Source: Ailurus styani
Taxonomy: Eukaryota > Chordata > Mammalia > Carnivora > Ailuridae
Assembly (NCBI GenBank): GCA_002007465.1
Contig: LNAC01000685.1
Coordinates: 761,786-825,785 of the forward strand
Reading direction: 5' to 3'
DNA: 64,000 nucleotides
Below, one piece after another: positions 46,601-59,196 of the stretch. A program made the position numbers and the translations under genes. The notes beneath the pieces were generated by a model. That model ran no database searches and was not told where the DNA came from. It saw nothing but the letters and a program-made list of their open reading frames with translations. Within the stretch, counting starts at the first letter, position 1. Every line of letters starts with the position of its first letter.

Positions 46601-49600
46601 GCCAGCTCACTGGGTAATTATTACTAGAAATATTTATACTTCCCATAGTAAGATTTTAACTTCATTTGGGTTAGCAAGCATCCTTTTTTGAATAAGCAAA
46701 TTAATGAATTTTTGGTCATTCATTCATCAGTAGTGATTTAAACTAAAGGGAGCTCAGTTGCACTAAAGCAATGTTTCTCAAACTGCCTTCCGAATATGCT
46801 ATGTGGACACAATGTAGGTGTGGCATAGCACCGTGTCTACTCCTAGCACAGTTAGTGAACACGGAATATATTTCGCCATGATGATGTCAGAGCTTTAGCC
46901 TTTACACATTTCAAGTGTTTGGGTCTGTCATTTATAATTTTATAATTTTTCAGGTGAACATGACAGAAGAATTCTTAAAACCAGAAATGGATCACGGATT
47001 AAAGAAAAAAACAAATTTAACGATAGAATGGAGAGACTGAGCAGGCACAAGAGGAAATGACAGCCCATCTAATGCAATTAACGATGGGCTTTTTAGCCAA
47101 CGGGGATCACATTGTAACAGAATGAAAATCTTTTAAGGAAAGTTCTAAGTTTCCCAGAGACAACAGAGCACAAGGATGCTTATTAGGTATATGATGTCAC
47201 TTCTGTAAAGCAATAAGAAGTACCCAAGTGCTCACTTTTATGCAGTGAAATTTTTATATTTTCTCCTATAGCCCTTCCTTCCCAGGTTACAAGGCCATAT
47301 TTAAAGCTAACAGTATAAAATAAGGATCCCACCCTCTTACAGCATAAAAGTTGCACAGCTTTATATTTTAAAAATGCATGCATACTGCATGGTGACTAAC
47401 AGCACAATAAAAAAATAAAAATGCACACAAAGTTTAGACACAAAGATTAAAATATACTAATATACTATATAAAAATCCTAAATAAAATATGCTATAGTAT
47501 CCTTCAAAGGAGTTAAGGAGAAAAGCATGGACAAACAGCAACAACACACTGTGAGCACCTTTGCCTGATAACAGGGAACATCTTACCTTTGTCCAGCATA
47601 GTCCATCAAGGAGTTTGTGACCAACTGTAATTCAAATGAACATAAAGAGAACTGACCTTCTAGCCATTTTGGCTTTACTTTCTGAGAAGCAGGTTTTTGT
47701 GACAACCAGGTGGGGAATATACTGTTAAACATTTATGTCTGCTTTCAACTTGCCATCATCTATTTTGGCACCCCTATGTCAGACTGCCCGTGCTGATGGT
47801 ACAGAGGCAATGGCACAAAATATGACAGGAGTAGAAACTCTCGTCAAAACACTGCTGAAATATATTCATGTGAGGGGAGTGCTAACTTTTGATGCCAACA
47901 GCTGTCAAAGGTGTTGGATGATAGATAGCACCAATACTGTCATTTTTATAACAAGGTGGCCTTCCAGTTAGACTTTGGTGAGTTCTCTGAAACAACACAA
48001 AAGATGATACCCAAATTTTATCATTACCTGCAGGCATTTATAGGCAGTCTGAAGGTGAGGGGTTCGTAAGATGATTGCTGTTGAAATAATACATCCTGTA
48101 TATCTTTATCCATGAATGATAAATAGAGCCTAAGAAGTCATCATCTTGCATGTGCACATGGGCCCTCTGCTTCTTGTAGTGAGTTTACCTGGATGACCTA
48201 CTGTATACAATAAGTCAAATGAAGTGGAGCCTCACATGGTCAAGGAGGCTGAATGGATATAGATGAGAGGAGGAGCCAGGCCAGGTGAGAGGATAGGAAC
48301 AAGGAAGCTGTGGGAAGGAGAAGAGGATGAATCCCAGGGGCCCCCATTTTATTGATTTTTCTTTGACCTGGAGCTGGATACTGGCTACCCCAGTGGAAGG
48401 ACACTTAAGAGCAAAATGAAGACCATTCCTTTGAAGTCGACCACTGCACTTGACTCCACATTAACAGGAATCAGTTGGATGGGGTCAAGGATTCCTGAAG
48501 CATAAAGAGACTCCATTAACTAACTGCACCTCCAGTTAACATGGCTGCCCCACCTTGCATGCTTTGCTGGATTTTTCTTTTTCCTAAGCTGAATGAGCTC
48601 TACCTGGCATTAAAGAAAATCATCTGGTATAGGGAACATTTCATAGGATGTCAGAAAAAAGCATTTTTCTGAAATTCCAAGTGCACTGCTGAAGAGATGA
48701 GCACTGAATTTTTTTAAGTGAGATTGCTGAATATCTTAGGTTATTATCTGAAAGGCATTTTCCATTGCTCTAAAATGAATGCTAAAATGAACATTTTATA
48801 TTTAAAATAATTAGATCATTAGATATTTAAAATAGTTCTATTCTGAAACAAAATGTTATTTTATGCCATTTTCAAATTTGTGGATATGTTTGTTTGAAGT
48901 GCATTTTGATATTTCAAGATGAATTGTTAACCAACCTGTTACCATTTGCCCAACCTATTTGAGTCAGGATCTTTTTTTAACTCTATATGCAAAAAATATT
49001 TAGAAAATGAGAGAAACTACATGATAAGTCTAGTGTAAGACTCCAAACGCCACTAGCAAGCTCTGATTTTGTATCAGTGTTCAGCCAACATCTCCTGGTT
49101 GCAATTAATAAGTAAATCTAATGAATTGGAAATTGCAAATAAGTATGTAAGACAACACTCCTTTTATCTATTAAAGGAGCACATAAGACTTTGTTAGGAC
49201 CTCATTATAAAAAGCATTTGCAAACCACAGTGCTAAGGCAGGAGGTATTTGATTAAAAAGCATGGAGCAAGGGTTCAGATGAGGCCTGAGCAAGAGGTGT
49301 GGGGGCAATATGGAAGAAGGGACCCTGAAGAAGGAAGGAGGGAGGGGACAAAAGAGGACTGGAGATGAACACAAAAAAGGAGATGGCAAAGAGATTTTCC
49401 TGCCACCTTTTGCCAGATAGAACCTCTGCCCAGGAAACAGAAACCGTTAGTGCACTAAAATTTCAGGACAAGTGCTAAATTGACGGTGTTGCTCTAAGAA
49501 TTTTTTTTTCATGCAGGGATCATATGTGATCAGAGACATTTTCATGACTATAATCATACATGAAAATTGCATCCTAGCCCAGATGACTCTACACCATGGA

Positions 49601-49701
49601 TAAAAGCTGACACCTATGAAGCAAAAACTAATAAGCTTTCCAAACAGAATGGGAAATCAAAAATGGTTAATAATTTTTATGCATTAAACACTTCAGTGCC
49701 T
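46601..49701. other. Single-copy interval, no gene seen
   Basis: Mostly AT-rich and non-repetitive. A perfect 8-bp hairpin agcccatc/gatgggct followed by five T lies at 47062-47094. A possible hAT-derived coding scrap is listed separately at 47735-47971. The block at 48700-48970 is especially AT-rich. Confidence 0.4.
47735..47971 (+). pseudogene. Possible hAT (Charlie-like) transposase scrap
   Basis: The frame includes 'QTARADGTEAMAQNMTG' followed by 'VETLVKTLLKY'. This resembles the 'C-x-D-GA-AM-G...GVV-IK' segment of Charlie-type hAT transposases, but the key Asp and Gly spacing is degraded. Only about 40 residues are comparable and the comparison is from memory. It may be chance. Confidence 0.25.
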
Positions 49702-49712
49702 TTCTCTTTTAG

Positions 49713-49910
49713 GTTTTTTGGTCTTTTTGTTTGTTTGTTTGTTTGTTTTGCTTTTTACGATTTTATTTGACAAAGAGAGAGAAGGGGAGAGAGCACACAC
49801 ACCCAAGCAGGCAGAGTGCCAGACAGAAGCAGACTCCCCGCTGAGCAGAGAACCTGACATGGGGCTCAATCCCAGGATCCTGGGATCATGATCTGAGCTG
49901 AGGCACCCCA
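49713..49910 (-). mobile_element. Can-SINE, minus, head deleted
   Basis: On the minus strand the A-box part of the head is gone: 'ggggtgcctcagctcagatc' joins the first bases directly to the core 'atgatcccaggatcctggga'. The tail carries (AAAC)n. The 11-bp TSD 'ttctcttttag' is at 49702-49712 and 49911-49921. Confidence 0.92.
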
Positions 49911-50118
49911 TTCTCTTTTAGTTTTTGAAAGAAAAAAAAAAGATGCAAAGTTAAACTTCCATTTAAGGATGAGAGTCAAATTAGGATGAGAAAAATGTAC
50001 AGAACACAGTAACCAGGAAAAAAAAAATTAGTTGTAACTTCACTGGCAACTCAGCAAAGATAGAAAGTAAATTGTGTGCTCAGTAATTCAGGTGAAAGCC
50101 CAAACACACTGGGTTTTT

Positions 50119-50275
50119 TTTTTTAATTTTATTTTTATTATTTGCCCAAGGGGTACAGGTCTGTGAATCATCAGGCTTACATCTTTCACAGCATTCACCA
50201 AAGCACAAACCCTCCCCAATGTCCATAACCCATCCACCCTATCCCTACCCTCCCACCCCCCAGTAACCCTCAGTT
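50119..50275 (-). mobile_element. 157-bp L1 3' tail insertion, minus
   Basis: On the minus strand it reads 'ctgagggttactggggggtg' to 'tgtaccccttgggcaaataa' plus an A-rich tail. The 14-bp TSD 'cacactgggttttt' is exact at 50105-50118 and 50276-50289. It shares the 3' UTR subfamily of the copy at 38689-38898. Confidence 0.95.
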
Positions 50276-50289
50276 CACACTGGGTTTTT

Positions 50290-50789
50290 AATACACCCAT
50301 TGCCTTCTCAGAAAAACAGTACAATTTATGATCGAGGCCAGATTTGAAGAGGTAGACTTGGGGGCAAAGGGCTTACAATACCATTACCAACTCATGGGCC
50401 ATTTTAGCTGGCATAAATGTCTGTCATGACTCCAGTGATAGGAAAACCATTTCCAGATGATTCAGCTTCAAAGAGAATATATCATAATTAAATAAAATCA
50501 ACACAAGCCAGAATCATTAAGCAAAATTGCTCTGTCTGACCTGGAGTGGTAGGTTGCCACATTAATGAGCTCTGTTTGGCAGTGAAACAGTAACACGTAT
50601 CAGAACTCACAAGTTAATATGACTTTCCTTGGCTAGTGAGTCAAAAATACTTTCAGTTATGCAAGTATACGAGAGTAGAAATTATCTGTCCCCCAAAGAC
50701 TGTTGGGATGTACTAGCTTTCAAATACAGATGATAATTTCAAATTCTGATTGCTCATGAACCACCACTGAAGGGGATAAACCTGTCATA
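50290..50789. other. No gene; single-copy block
   Basis: 'gccacattaatgagctctgt' and neighbouring sequence are non-repetitive and could be constrained non-coding DNA; nothing in the sequence proves this. Confidence 0.35.
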
Positions 50790-51232
50790 TTATTAGTTAT
50801 TTATTGCTACATCACGAATAACCCTAAAACTTGGCAACTTAACACAAGTATTTATTATCTCACATGGTTACTGTGGATCAGGAATTCAAGAATAACTTAG
50901 CTGGGTTAGGCTGTAGTCATTTGAAGGCTTGACTGGGGCTAAAGGATTCACTTTTAAGGTGCTAGCTGTTGGTGAGAGGTCTCAGTTTTCTCTGATGGCC
51001 TGTTTGTGTCCTCACAACATGGTAGCTGTATTCCCTAATGAATGAATGATCCAAGGGAGCAAGGGAGAAGCTACGATACCTCTTATGACAAATCCTTGGA
51101 AGTCACGCACTGCCATTTCTGCAATACCTCACTGGTTACACTGGTCATCTTGATTCACACAAGAAGGAAATACACAGAGCATAAATAGAAAATCAGGACC
51201 ACTAGGGGTCATCTTGCAGGCTGGATACCACA
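50790..51232 (-). mobile_element. MLT1-type LTR, minus, older subfamily
   Basis: It opens 'tattagttatttattgctac', 'accctaaaacttggcaactt' and closes 'catcttgcaggctggatacc' plus 'aca', the reverse of an MLT1 LTR. Length about 440 bp, near complete. Confidence 0.8.
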
Positions 51233-52535
51233 TTCCCCCAAAATAAACAGCTGTGAACCCCATTCTTCTCTATTTTAGAAGAATAGAAAACTAACACCCT
51301 CAAGTCCAAGGTGCTAACCAGCTAGAGCCCTTCAGCCACTCCTAGTAGACCATAAGAGACTTTTGAGAATAGGAGTAATTAGGGGTAACAAAATTTTAGA
51401 CTTATATCAATTCTTGAAGTGCTGAGACCAAAGTTATGCCCAAGAGAATCTGTTAGGAAAGCTGTGGTTGACCACAAGACAAAGACAAAGCAACCCAATT
51501 AAGTTGAGGGAGTGCCCCATTGCAGAGAAAATTTAGTAAATAGTACAGAGTATAAAAAACGAAAACAGAGCATGGAGACAGACCCCAAAGATCATGTGTG
51601 CCCACAAGAAAAAGACTTTCTGTTAAAAAAAAAGAGAGAGAGAGAGAAAAGTACTTTCACATACACTTTCAAGATTTAATTCTTTATTTTCCATTAAAGT
51701 CTTGATTTTTTTGTACCATTCTAAAGGGCATAAGGCATCTGGCTTCTAACCAGCAATGTGCTGGTAAATACTTAACACCTGGAACTCCAGGGGGGTGGGG
51801 GGAAATATCTGACTTACAGAATTTGCCAATTCCTGTAGTGGAAATATTCCTATCACGGCCGATTTCAAGCTACCAACATGATGTCACGCGTAGAGCTGGA
51901 AAGAAACACAATTCTACAACTGACTCCAGCACACCTCCATTTATAACACATGTCTCTGTCACAACTATTTAGTTCTGCTATTGTAGTGCAAAAGCAACCA
52001 CAAGCAATGTGTAAATGGACAGGTATAGATATTTTCCACTAAAACTTGATTTATACAAACTGGTGACTGGACTGTAGGCCACGGTTTACTGACCTGTGAT
52101 TGAAGGTGAGCAGATGCCCTGGAAGCAGAGCTTGAGACAAGAATTCAGATGCATGTCCTATCTGAGGACATTTGTAAGGAAGTGGGGGAGCAGGACCAAG
52201 AATGGCAAGGAGAAGAGCGAGGATATAGTAAAATCTATGGCATGATCTCGCAGAAGAGCTCTGGAGCATATCACACGATAGAGTTGGACTGCCTTGAAGG
52301 AAAGAGGCTGGGGTTTTATATGCCTGTATCAGGCAGATGTTGGGTAGGCTCCAGAGTAGACACTGTGGCATATTTCTGAGGGTCTCCATGTCTGAACAAG
52401 GCAGACATGCCTTCAACCAAGGACAGTTGTTTGGAGGTTGCAGCTGTGGGCTGTTAGCTGCTCACAGATCCTCACAACTGACTGCACCAGTGGTCAAGGG
52501 AATCAAGTCAGTTCCAAGCTGTGTCTGCACAGCAC
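51233..52535. other. No gene; possible old LTR at 52080-52480
   Basis: An A/GA tract lies at 51626-51649. 'gccctggaagcagagcttga', 'gacaagaattcagatgcatg' resembles the opening of an old LTR-like repeat. The 121-codon minus frame at 52051-52416 lies in it and is unrecognised. Confidence 0.35.
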
Positions 52536-52712
52536 AGGTTCTTTAAATTGTGTGAGAATCCCCTGGAGGGCTTGTTAAACCATCAACTGCTGGGCTTCAC
52601 CTCCAGGGTTTGTTTCGGTAAATCTGGGCTGAAGCCCAAGAATGTGCATTTCTAAGTTCCCAGGTGATGCTAGCGATGCTTGTCCAGGGACCACACTTTG
52701 AGAACCACTCTA
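52536..52712. mobile_element. MER5-type hAT-Charlie fossil
   Basis: 'tgagaatcccctggagggct', 'gttaaaccatcaactgctgg', 'cccaggtgatgctagcgatg' and 'cacactttgagaaccactct' are in MER5 order; near full length. Confidence 0.82.
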
Positions 52713-53677
52713 TTACTCTATTAATCCCTTGAGGACAGAAAGCTTGGATGATCCAACAGCCTTACTATGGCTTTGTATTATGACCTGCAAGATGAGAGGG
52801 AACGTATAAGGGAAAGAAGAATTTTTTCGAATGGTTTTTATTCTCTTTCACTTCGACTTCCACTTACTAAATAAATCTTTTACCTGTGATAGATTTGTAG
52901 AATACCAAATGGATTTAATAATTCACAATCTTAAAGAAAATATAATTGTCTTTTTATTAGTGTCCTACTTCTGACTGATGACACCTTCTACATTCCATGA
53001 ATCACCCCACAACATCTTTAAGGTAATAAATTACCTTTTTACCCGAAAAGTAATTAACTTTTAACCCAAAACTGATCCTATCACCTAACTTGTATGATGC
53101 AGGGGCAAAAGCAAACTATCAGATCATCCCCAGGGCTTGCTGGGACACCTGCAAGAGGTAGCTCACCTCTAACAAGCACTGACGGTGGAAACGGGGAGGA
53201 CAGCTGTTCTTGCCACACCTTGGTGCAGGTGGAAACAGAGCTGTTTGTGAAATCGATCAAACAGTGGCAGAACTGGAATACTAAGTCTGTGCTCTAGCCA
53301 GGTTGGGCCATTTAGTCCCAGCACCTTGAATTTTCTTTCCTTCAGGGAATCCACTACTGGCAGCCTCCCAAGATCATTAGCTATTTGAGAATGAGAAAAA
53401 TGACAGTACTCTTGACATTCTCCAACTTATAAATATGTTGTGCATTCTATCGTTGCATCTTTATTTCTCCGTTTTCATCTTATAGACAGACAGTCCATGG
53501 CTAGGTTTCTATAAGAATGGAACTGCAGAATCTCAGAACTAGAAGGATTACTGAAATATCTAGGACACTTGTGACATCTTAACACCAGAATAACACCTCA
53601 GTTTGAAGCGTGACCAAATAATTTGTTCTTAATAACAAACAGCAACATTTACAAGTAACTTTAATGACTTGGAATAG
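52713..53677. other. No gene or named repeat seen
   Basis: Single-copy. Frames of 61-67 codons at 53094-53354 overlap on both strands and are not recognisable. Confidence 0.45.
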
Positions 53678-53684
53678 ACCTGGA

Positions 53685-53879
53685 TTTTTTTTTTTAGGTT
53701 TTATTTATTTATTTGACAGAGAATGAGATCACAAGTAGGCAGAGAGGCAGGCAGAGGGGGAGGGGAGAAGCAGGCTCCCTGCTGAGCAGAGAGCCCAATG
53801 TGGGACTCAATCCCAGGACCCTGAGATCATGACCTGAGCTGAAGGCAGAGGCTTAACTCACTGAGTCACCCAGGTGCCT
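53685..53879 (-). mobile_element. Can-SINE, minus, full length
   Basis: On the minus strand: 'aggcacctgggtgactcagt', core 'aggtcatgatctcagggtcc', young-type 'gcctgcctctctgcctactt', (AAAT)n and A tail. A short TSD 'gacctgg' is at 53678-53684 and 53880-53886. Confidence 0.94.
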
Positions 53880-53886
53880 GACCTGG

Positions 53887-54389
53887 GTTATTTTTATGTC
53901 AATGTCCTGCACTTGTATTCTAAAATTTTCTTGAGAAAGTGAGAAAATCTTGATATAAAAGATGTTTCTGGAATTGTATCTCTCTGTCTATGCCTATGAT
54001 GGAATTTCACTTGGAAATATCAATGGGCATGTAGACAAACAACTTTTGGTACAACCTCCACAATCCAACAGAAATACATGTGGATCACAAAGTTAAATCA
54101 CATAAGGAATTTTAATATTTCTTGTAGTCACACACAAACAGGTGAAATTAATTTTAATAAAGTTATTTCATTCTATATCACTTCACTACACAACCAGTAT
54201 AAAAAACACTAGACATTAAAAAAAACCTAGACATTTAAAATTTTTTTTTATACTAAGGCCTGAAACCCACTGGTATCTTATACTTAACACAATGTCAATT
54301 TTTTCAGGTGCTTATTAGCCAAATAAGGCCAATGGTGACCATAATGGATGCTCAAGTCTAGATTAATCCCTTTAATTCGATGGTAAAAA
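53887..54389. other. No gene or named repeat seen
   Basis: AT-rich with A and T runs near 54218-54250; nothing recognised. Confidence 0.45.
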
Positions 54390-54500
54390 AATATAATCCC
54401 AGGCCCAAAGAGACTTGCCCAAGGTCATGAAGCTGATTACAGAAGAAATGGGGATTTAACCTATGCCTGCTTTGTCCCACACCACTAAGCCACAGCACCT
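54390..54500 (-). mobile_element. MIR fragment, antisense
   Basis: 'gagacttgcccaaggtcatg' and 'atggggatttaacctatgcc' with 'ccactaagccacagcacctc' are reverse MIR. Confidence 0.7.
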
Positions 54501-54539
54501 CAATTATTGTCAAAAATGGACCAACTTGACTTCAGGGCA

Positions 54540-54820
54540 ATATAGTATGGTGGTTAAGAGAATAGGCTCTGGGGCCAAAGTGCTGGGATTCCCACCCTGG
54601 TTCTTCCATACAGTGTGGTCTTAAGCAAGTTACTCGGCTTCTCAGTACTTACTTCCCTATCTGTAAAGTGGGGATGTTACAAACAGTACCTGGCTTCCCC
54701 GGGTCGTATTAAGACTTAACTGTATTTATACATACACACATAATCATTTAGATACCCATACAGAACTAAGAAAAGTAACTGGAACATACAAATACTATGT
54801 AAATGTGAGCTATATACTAA
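54540..54820 (+). mobile_element. MIR, sense, near full length
   Basis: The tRNA-like 5' end 'tatagtatggtggttaagag', 'aataggctctggggccaaag', 'gtggtcttaagcaagttact', 'ctatctgtaaagtggggatg', and a late 'ctggaacatacaaatactat' give the whole MIR order. Confidence 0.88.
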
Positions 54821-56739
54821 AATTTTTCAAAATCTGCTAAGGCACAATTGTAGGTAAGTATAAATTAAACTCAAACCCATAAGCTTTAACCCAACAATCC
54901 TGCTCTATGTTAAAAGGAAAGGTTCTAGTGTATCATCACAGTGTACTTAATAGATTTGGTTTTTAATTTTAAAAAAATGGGGAAAAAATGGAATTCCTGA
55001 CTGACTTCTCTTTAGCCACAAATCTAAACATAAACCTCTCCATGACCACATTAATTGAGTCAATTAAGATGTTACTGCACTGTTTCTGTAGTTTTCTTCC
55101 TCATCACAAAAGGCAGGCAGATGTATTTAGCTATCCTTTGCATCAGAAATGCATACATTATGTGAAATCTAACTAAATACACAAAAATTATGACTGCCCA
55201 GATTCAACACAGATCAAAACAGTATTTGTTGCCAATGCAGTACAAAATAAGAACAAGAAGTTTGCCCAAAGCCTGGTTTATAGCTAGAATCATTTGTTGG
55301 TTGTTTTTTTTAAACAAACAGGTGTACAAAGGTCAAAATAATTTTCTTTATTGCAAAAACACAGAAAATTGTTCTGTATAATAGGTCCTAAAATAATAGT
55401 ATCTGATTACAAAAGAAGGTCACTTTGAGAGGTTTAGTAGTAGTTGTTTGGGGAATTTATAAGGTGAATTTATTGTGGGTAGGATGTGCAAAGGGGTCAC
55501 AGCCCCATAGTTTATTTTAAAAAACTTTCCTACACTGAACCAAGCTATAGAAATCCATAATTTCACCTCACTGGTGACATTTGTTCTTGGAATCCACAAA
55601 GTTTTATGTGCTGAAAGTTGGATTATTTCTCAGGGACTATGTTTAGATTTATATCTAGTGCCTGTTCCCTGAATAGGCTAAGGTCCTCTTACATATCACC
55701 AATGCTATCTTTTGAGCTCAAAGATAACCCCTTGGCTGGTGGTTCAATCAAGAATAGGGATATTTGGTATGATTTATAGAGACCCAAGTCTTTTTCTACA
55801 GCACGTAATGGTCATACTATGCCTTAGGGTTATGACGGGCCCTACTAGTCTAATTCCCACGGTTCATTGGGACTATTTGTCTTAAGTAGACCACAGCTTC
55901 CCATACAAAAATAATAAAAAAGTGGACTATGGTCACTACATGCCAGATTTTTCTTCCTCTAGCTGGAATTTAAACACGTCTCATTATAAGGTTGTATTAG
56001 CTTTCTTTGTCCCCACAATTCAGTTTTCCTTCTTTATTCTAGTCAATCTGCCTTGACATAGATTTTAGTAACCTTTTAACATCCACTCTCCATGCTCAAA
56101 GGAATTCTTCAGTGGTACCACTGTAATAATATTCAATTGTCAAGATTTTAAAGCCCACTTGGAAAACCTATTACTATTTTTTACCAATAACTTGCAAAAG
56201 ATTTGGAAAAATCAATAGCTTATTTTCTCTCCAGCTTATCTGAAGCAAAATAGCACAAATAAGAAACAATTTCACTAATTCTGGTAATTTAGGGATAGGT
56301 ACATAAAATACATTTTCAGGGTCATATGTGCAGTTGGTGGGGGGAAAAAAGTGCTATTATGATTTGGCACTAACACTGTGGAAAAATGAATACTGGGTCT
56401 AGATTCAAAGGAGTTGAATATAAGGTGTGATCCACATGGCTGACTGTGTGACTTTGGCAAATTCCAGAATCTTCCGAGCCTTCATTCCCTCAAACATAAA
56501 ACAGGGCTTAGAACTCCAGTGGGGAGGTCATTTGTCTTCCCAGCTGACCCTTCCTTATGACACTTAATCTGTTCCTACCCCCTGTCATCCTTACTATCAG
56601 TCACAGATCATAACCCTGACAACAGGACAAGAGACACACTCTAATCCAATCACATTCCCTTCTCCAAGTTTGAATCCCGAATGGGAGTTCACAGAAGGGA
56701 AAGTGAAGGAAGTGAATCACTTTAGGGTTCTATGAATTT
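54821..56739. other. No gene or named repeat seen
   Basis: A long repeat-poor interval of nearly 2 kb, AT-rich, with only short frames. No coding signal was visible. Confidence 0.45.
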
Positions 56740-56850
56740 CAAATATTTCACTGAGGGCTTACTAAGTGCCAGACACAGTTCGTGTATTTCACATAAATTA
56801 CCTCATTGTCTCACAACTACCTGATCTATAATACCTACTTATGAGATAGG
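56740..56850 (-). mobile_element. MIR-like fragment, antisense
   Basis: 'gcttactaagtgccagacac' then 'cataaattacctcattgtct' and 'taatacctacttatgagata' fit the reverse of the MIR 3' part. Confidence 0.5.
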
Positions 56851-58375
56851 ATATTGTTTTAAACTGGATTTCTCCAAAAAGCAGAACCCGTTGACAGAAT
56901 CTGGGGTGAGCAGGCTCTTCAAGAGGTAATCCCAGGAAGCACGTGGTGTTTGCAGTGAGACAGGAAGAGAGAAAAGCCAATAAAGGTTATGTTAATGATC
57001 CAGATTTTTCATGATGCACAGTGTGAAGTGTAACGTCTCCAAGGATCCCACATCATGAGTAAAACTATTTACATGCTTTGTGTGAGATTTTTTTATGGTT
57101 TTCTTTTTGATTATAGTGTCTTGTGGAAATCAAGAGACTGTATTTTGGGGTCGACATGGAATGAAGTATAAATGAAGATGAAAACAGAAGCTCAAAAACC
57201 AAAGACAATGTAATCTTGTTAGTACTCCTAGAAATTGTGGGATGAACTTTGAGATTTCACAAGATATGGAATGGCTGAGAATATGAAATTGTGTGTTGTA
57301 CTTTTTGTTTCCTACATTTTTAAGATCTGGAAGACCTCAGATAACATCTAACTAAACTAAACTAAGCACCAAGTCACATCTGTCCATTTCTCCTGAATTT
57401 TCCTGATTATTATTTATTCAAGTTTGAGGCTATAGTAAAGTAGAACTTCTGGGTCTCAATGGTTTCTCAGTAAAATATGCTCTATCCTAAAAGGTCAACA
57501 TTGGATATAAGTTCACCCTAAATATTAAACCACAGCTGATACTTGTATAATTTATATTTTCCTCTCCTATGAAACCACATAATATACAGCTTTTGCCAAG
57601 GGTTTGAAATCCTTCAAGTAAGAAATATGAAATATGAAATTCAAATTCTATCTTACTTGCATATTTCAGTCTGCAAGGTAGATCCCAGGAAGGAAAAAGA
57701 AAAACTGACTTCATTCTCCTTCCACAAGGTGGGGAGTGGGGGTATTCAGTGAATGGGCTGAATACGTCCTGAATACATAACTTTTTCCAACAGCATCTTA
57801 AATCCAAGTTATTACTCTAAGTTGTTTATCTGGTACTTTGTATTGCTTAACACTTGACACTGACAGATTTAGGACAAAGTATAAGTCTTGCTTTGTGTTT
57901 GAATCCTTGAATAACCTAAAGATAGATAACAGTAAAGACTGAGTTGGTTCTGAGATAATTGCTGGAAACACTGCCTTGGTAATAGGAGAGAAAGTATTCA
58001 TTCTAAGGGTATGACCAGCTTCTCAAACTTGGTTATCCATAGAAAGTGAGCATCATTCTCACTGCTGCCAGAAAATTCACACCCCTAGATCTAAAATCTC
58101 ATTTCCTTTTCAGAAATGAAGATCAAGACTGGGTAAAGGCAGTCAACAAGCATGAACTGAATACCTGCTTTGTATTCCCAGGATTGGTACATGAATTATG
58201 GAGTCATAGGTAGGGGTATCCCTAACTCTTCAGAGCTAGCAAAGTTTGCTCATGTTTCCAGTCTATCTTCAATGGAATATCAAAGTCTTCCCTGAAGACA
58301 TCTGAGGAGTTCAGAGATGCTTGCATTCTTAATATCCTCCCTCTGAGCTCTCATCTGCCAAAGTAAGTTGAAATC
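56851..58375. other. No gene; possible LTR start at 56861
   Basis: 'actggatttctccaaaaagc' to about 57000 resembles the opening of an old LTR-like repeat. The rest of the interval, including the 106-codon minus frame at 57487-57807, is unassigned. Confidence 0.4.
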
Positions 58376-58384
58376 ATCATCCTA

Positions 58385-58547
58385 GGGTGGTGGGAGGGAT
58401 GGGGTGGCTGGGTGATGGACATGGAGAGGGTATGTGGTATGGTGAGTGCTGTGAATTGTGTAAGACTGATGAATCGTAGAACTGTACCCCTGAAATGAGT
58501 AATACATTATAAGTTAGTAAGAAAATAATCAAGAAAATGAAAAAAAA
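58385..58547 (+). mobile_element. 163-bp L1 3' tail insertion
   Basis: 'ggtgatggacatggagaggg', 'ggtgagtgctgtgaattgtg' and 'gaactgtacccctgaaatga' are the last bases of a carnivore L1 3' UTR, then an A-rich tail. The 9-bp TSD 'atcatccta' is at 58376-58384 and 58548-58556. Confidence 0.9.
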
Positions 58548-58556
58548 ATCATCCTA

Positions 58557-59196
58557 TATATTTAGCACCCATTAACCTATGTACATCCCTCCACTACCAC
58601 CTCCCCACCACGAGCCTAACATGTCCATGCCTAACATGTGAAACTCATTCTCATCAACTTTCAAGAAACAATCATAACAAAAGCACCCAGAATACACATC
58701 TCTGTGTAGCTGATTTCATTTAGGATTTAGAATGATAAATTTTGGGGTTTTCTTGTACCCATGAAAAACTCACATGGAATATTAGGTATCACCATTCATT
58801 AAATGCTTTTACATTCTGCACTAACTGTAACTGTCCACTAATCACTTCCCTTCATCCCTGCTCCATATTATATTCCTGACTGTTCTCTTCTTTTTCTCAT
58901 TTATCCCCAGACCCTTACACACCCTAGGAATCAAAGTATTTTCTCCTTCATTTGAGTAAAATAGTGGCTCTAAGACCTTGAGGTACATATTAAACACGAA
59001 GAGAACAATTCTTAGGGCCAAAGACTGATAACCAGCTGTAGGGTAGAGCTCTGAAATCTGCATTTCTGATAAATATATTAGATTGCTCTTTTGCAACCGC
59101 TCCACAGAACACAATTGGAACTGGTCTATTTACTACCTTCCTTTCATATGCCTCCATTCATGTTTTACACAGGTCTTTCGCACAGAACATAAAGCT
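58557..59196. other. No gene or named repeat seen
   Basis: Faint MER5-like phrases occur near 58970-59110, but too weak to call. Confidence 0.4.

Noticed and set aside
47062..47094. Perfect hairpin followed by five T, like a bacterial terminator
   Set aside because: The context is mammalian nuclear DNA; an 8-bp inverted repeat with a T run is expected by chance in 64 kb.
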